From Candidatus Aminicenantota bacterium (lineage in GTDB: Bacteria; Acidobacteriota; Aminicenantia; UBA2199), in the NCBI GenBank assembly GCA_030612495.1, contig JAUWNT010000112.1, positions 1-7,060 of the forward strand: DNA of 7,060 bases, read 5' to 3'. The notes beneath the pieces were generated by a model. It was not told the origin of the DNA, ran no database searches, and saw only the letters and a list, made by a program, of their open reading frames with translations. Position numbers and translations under genes: made by a program. Positions 6,276-7,060 of the stretch are shown piece by piece. The number at the start of each line of letters is the position of its first letter. Position 1 is the first letter of the stretch.

Positions 6276-7060
6276 ATGAAATCCTGGCAAGAAAAACTTT
6301 TCAAAATAAGTCTTATGAAAAAAGACAAAGTACGAATCATTTCAAAACTTATAGATTTTTCAAATAAAGAAGTATTTGATCTGGGATGTAAAGGAGGCGT
6401 TGTCTCATACTATTTAAAAAAGAACGGTGGAAATTGGATTCACTCGGATCTCGACTTAGAAAATCTGCTTAATTCTAAAAAAATATTAATTAACAATATA
6501 TTTCAAACATCTGAAAACACACTTCCTTTAAAAAGCGATCAATTTGATATCGTTCTTGCTCTGGATTTCCTCGAACATGTAGATAACGATGAAAAAATAC
6601 TTAAAGAGATTAATCGGATATTGAAAAAGAATGGAAAGATTATAATTTCAACTCCAATAAGTGGTAAATTTTTTTTTATGAATTGGATAAAAGCAAAATT
6701 TGGCTTAACCCCCCAAATTTATGGACATAAAAGAGAAGGCTACAGCTTATCTAAACTAAACAAAATGCTTGAAAATAATGCTTTTACAGCTATATATTCA
6801 TCAACATATTCTAAATTTTTTGTTGAATTTTTCGAAACTGCATTAAATATAATTTATATTAAAGTGAATAATATTAAAACAAGTAAGTTAAGAAGCGGAG
6901 CAATCTCTCCATCCTCTGAAAAGGATTTAAATAAAAACAGCAAGCTTATGAAAATTTATTCCGCTTTTATTTATCCAATAATCTATTTAATAACAAGAAT
7001 TGACAAGTTGTTATGGTTTAAAACAGGTTATGCAACATTAATTATTGCTGAAAAAAAAAT
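6276..7060 (+). CDS. Class I SAM-dependent methyltransferase (3' end beyond the window)
   Basis: The frame is open from the ATG at 6276 to the window end, giving 261 full codons and no stop. An in-frame TAA at 6267 makes this ATG the earliest possible start. Motif I is VFDLGCKGG (33-41), with D35 and the glycines forming the SAM loop. The acidic strand-2 motif is HSDLD (56-60). FDIVLALDFLEHV (90-102) with EH at 100-101 and a post-motif region KNGKIIISTP (118-127) are typical of the Methyltransf_11 group. The C-terminal part carries a hydrophobic stretch (about 226-241), which suggests membrane contact or a lipid-linked acceptor. The gene lies 28 bases after the acyltransferase stop without a Shine-Dalgarno sequence. 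In this context it may methylate a sugar or lipid-linked glycan. That is inference, because this fold also methylates quinones and proteins. Confidence 0.82.
   Translation, partial: MKSWQEKLFKISLMKKDKVRIISKLIDFSNKEVFDLGCKGGVVSYYLKKNGGNWIHSDLDLENLLNSKKILINNIFQTSENTLPLKSDQFDIVLALDFLEHVDNDEKILKEINRILKKNGKIIISTPISGKFFFMNWIKAKFGLTPQIYGHKREGYSLSKLNKMLENNAFTAIYSSTYSKFFVEFFETALNIIYIKVNNIKTSKLRSGAISPSSEKDLNKNSKLMKIYSAFIYPIIYLITRIDKLLWFKTGYATLIIAEKK

Noticed and set aside
6669..6677. T9 run in the methyltransferase gene as a frameshift
   Set aside because: The frame reads through as three Phe codons and stays open with sensible protein sequence on both sides, so there is no evidence of a break.

Overview
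This is a very AT-rich bacterial window that reads as part of a surface-glycan (capsule, O-antigen or exopolysaccharide type) biosynthesis and modification locus. The genes are protein-coding throughout, packed closely, and use ordinary stop codons. The recognisable promoter elements resemble sigma-70 -35/-10 boxes, so I read the host as a low-GC bacterium. The sequence alone does not let me name a phylum. I see no tRNA, rRNA, CRISPR array, transposase or insertion sequence, and no intergenic stretch longer than about 100 bases.

Layout, left to right. Bases 1-139 hold the C-terminal end of an SDR-type nucleotide-sugar epimerase/dehydratase. A 100-base gap follows, with a good promoter and a strong Shine-Dalgarno sequence. 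Next are two translationally overlapping plus-strand genes. The first is a 277-residue PP-loop ATP-pyrophosphatase-type enzyme (240-1073) whose three cysteines recall Fe-S-dependent thiolases. The second is an 840-residue polytopic GT-C-like glycosyltransferase with a large non-membrane C-terminal region (1070-3592). Convergent to it, with only 9 bases between the stop codons, is a 604-residue membrane-anchored sulfatase-fold (alkaline phosphatase superfamily) protein on the minus strand (3602-5416). It has Thr, not Cys or Ser, at the presumed nucleophile position. An 84-base divergent region then leads to a plus-strand hexapeptide-repeat acyltransferase (5501-6247) and a SAM methyltransferase (6276 to past the window edge).

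Taken together (inference), the genes would supply a modified nucleotide sugar (SDR, PP-loop enzyme), transfer a sugar from a lipid carrier outside the membrane (GT-C protein), and decorate the glycan with acyl, methyl and possibly phospho- or sulfo-type groups (acyltransferase, methyltransferase, sulfatase-fold enzyme). The most notable points are the PP-loop enzyme with its cysteine triad in a glycan locus, the Thr-type sulfatase-fold protein, and the divergent promoter region. In that region both predicted transcription starts fall on or next to the ATG, implying leaderless mRNAs, and a dyad sits inside one promoter spacer.
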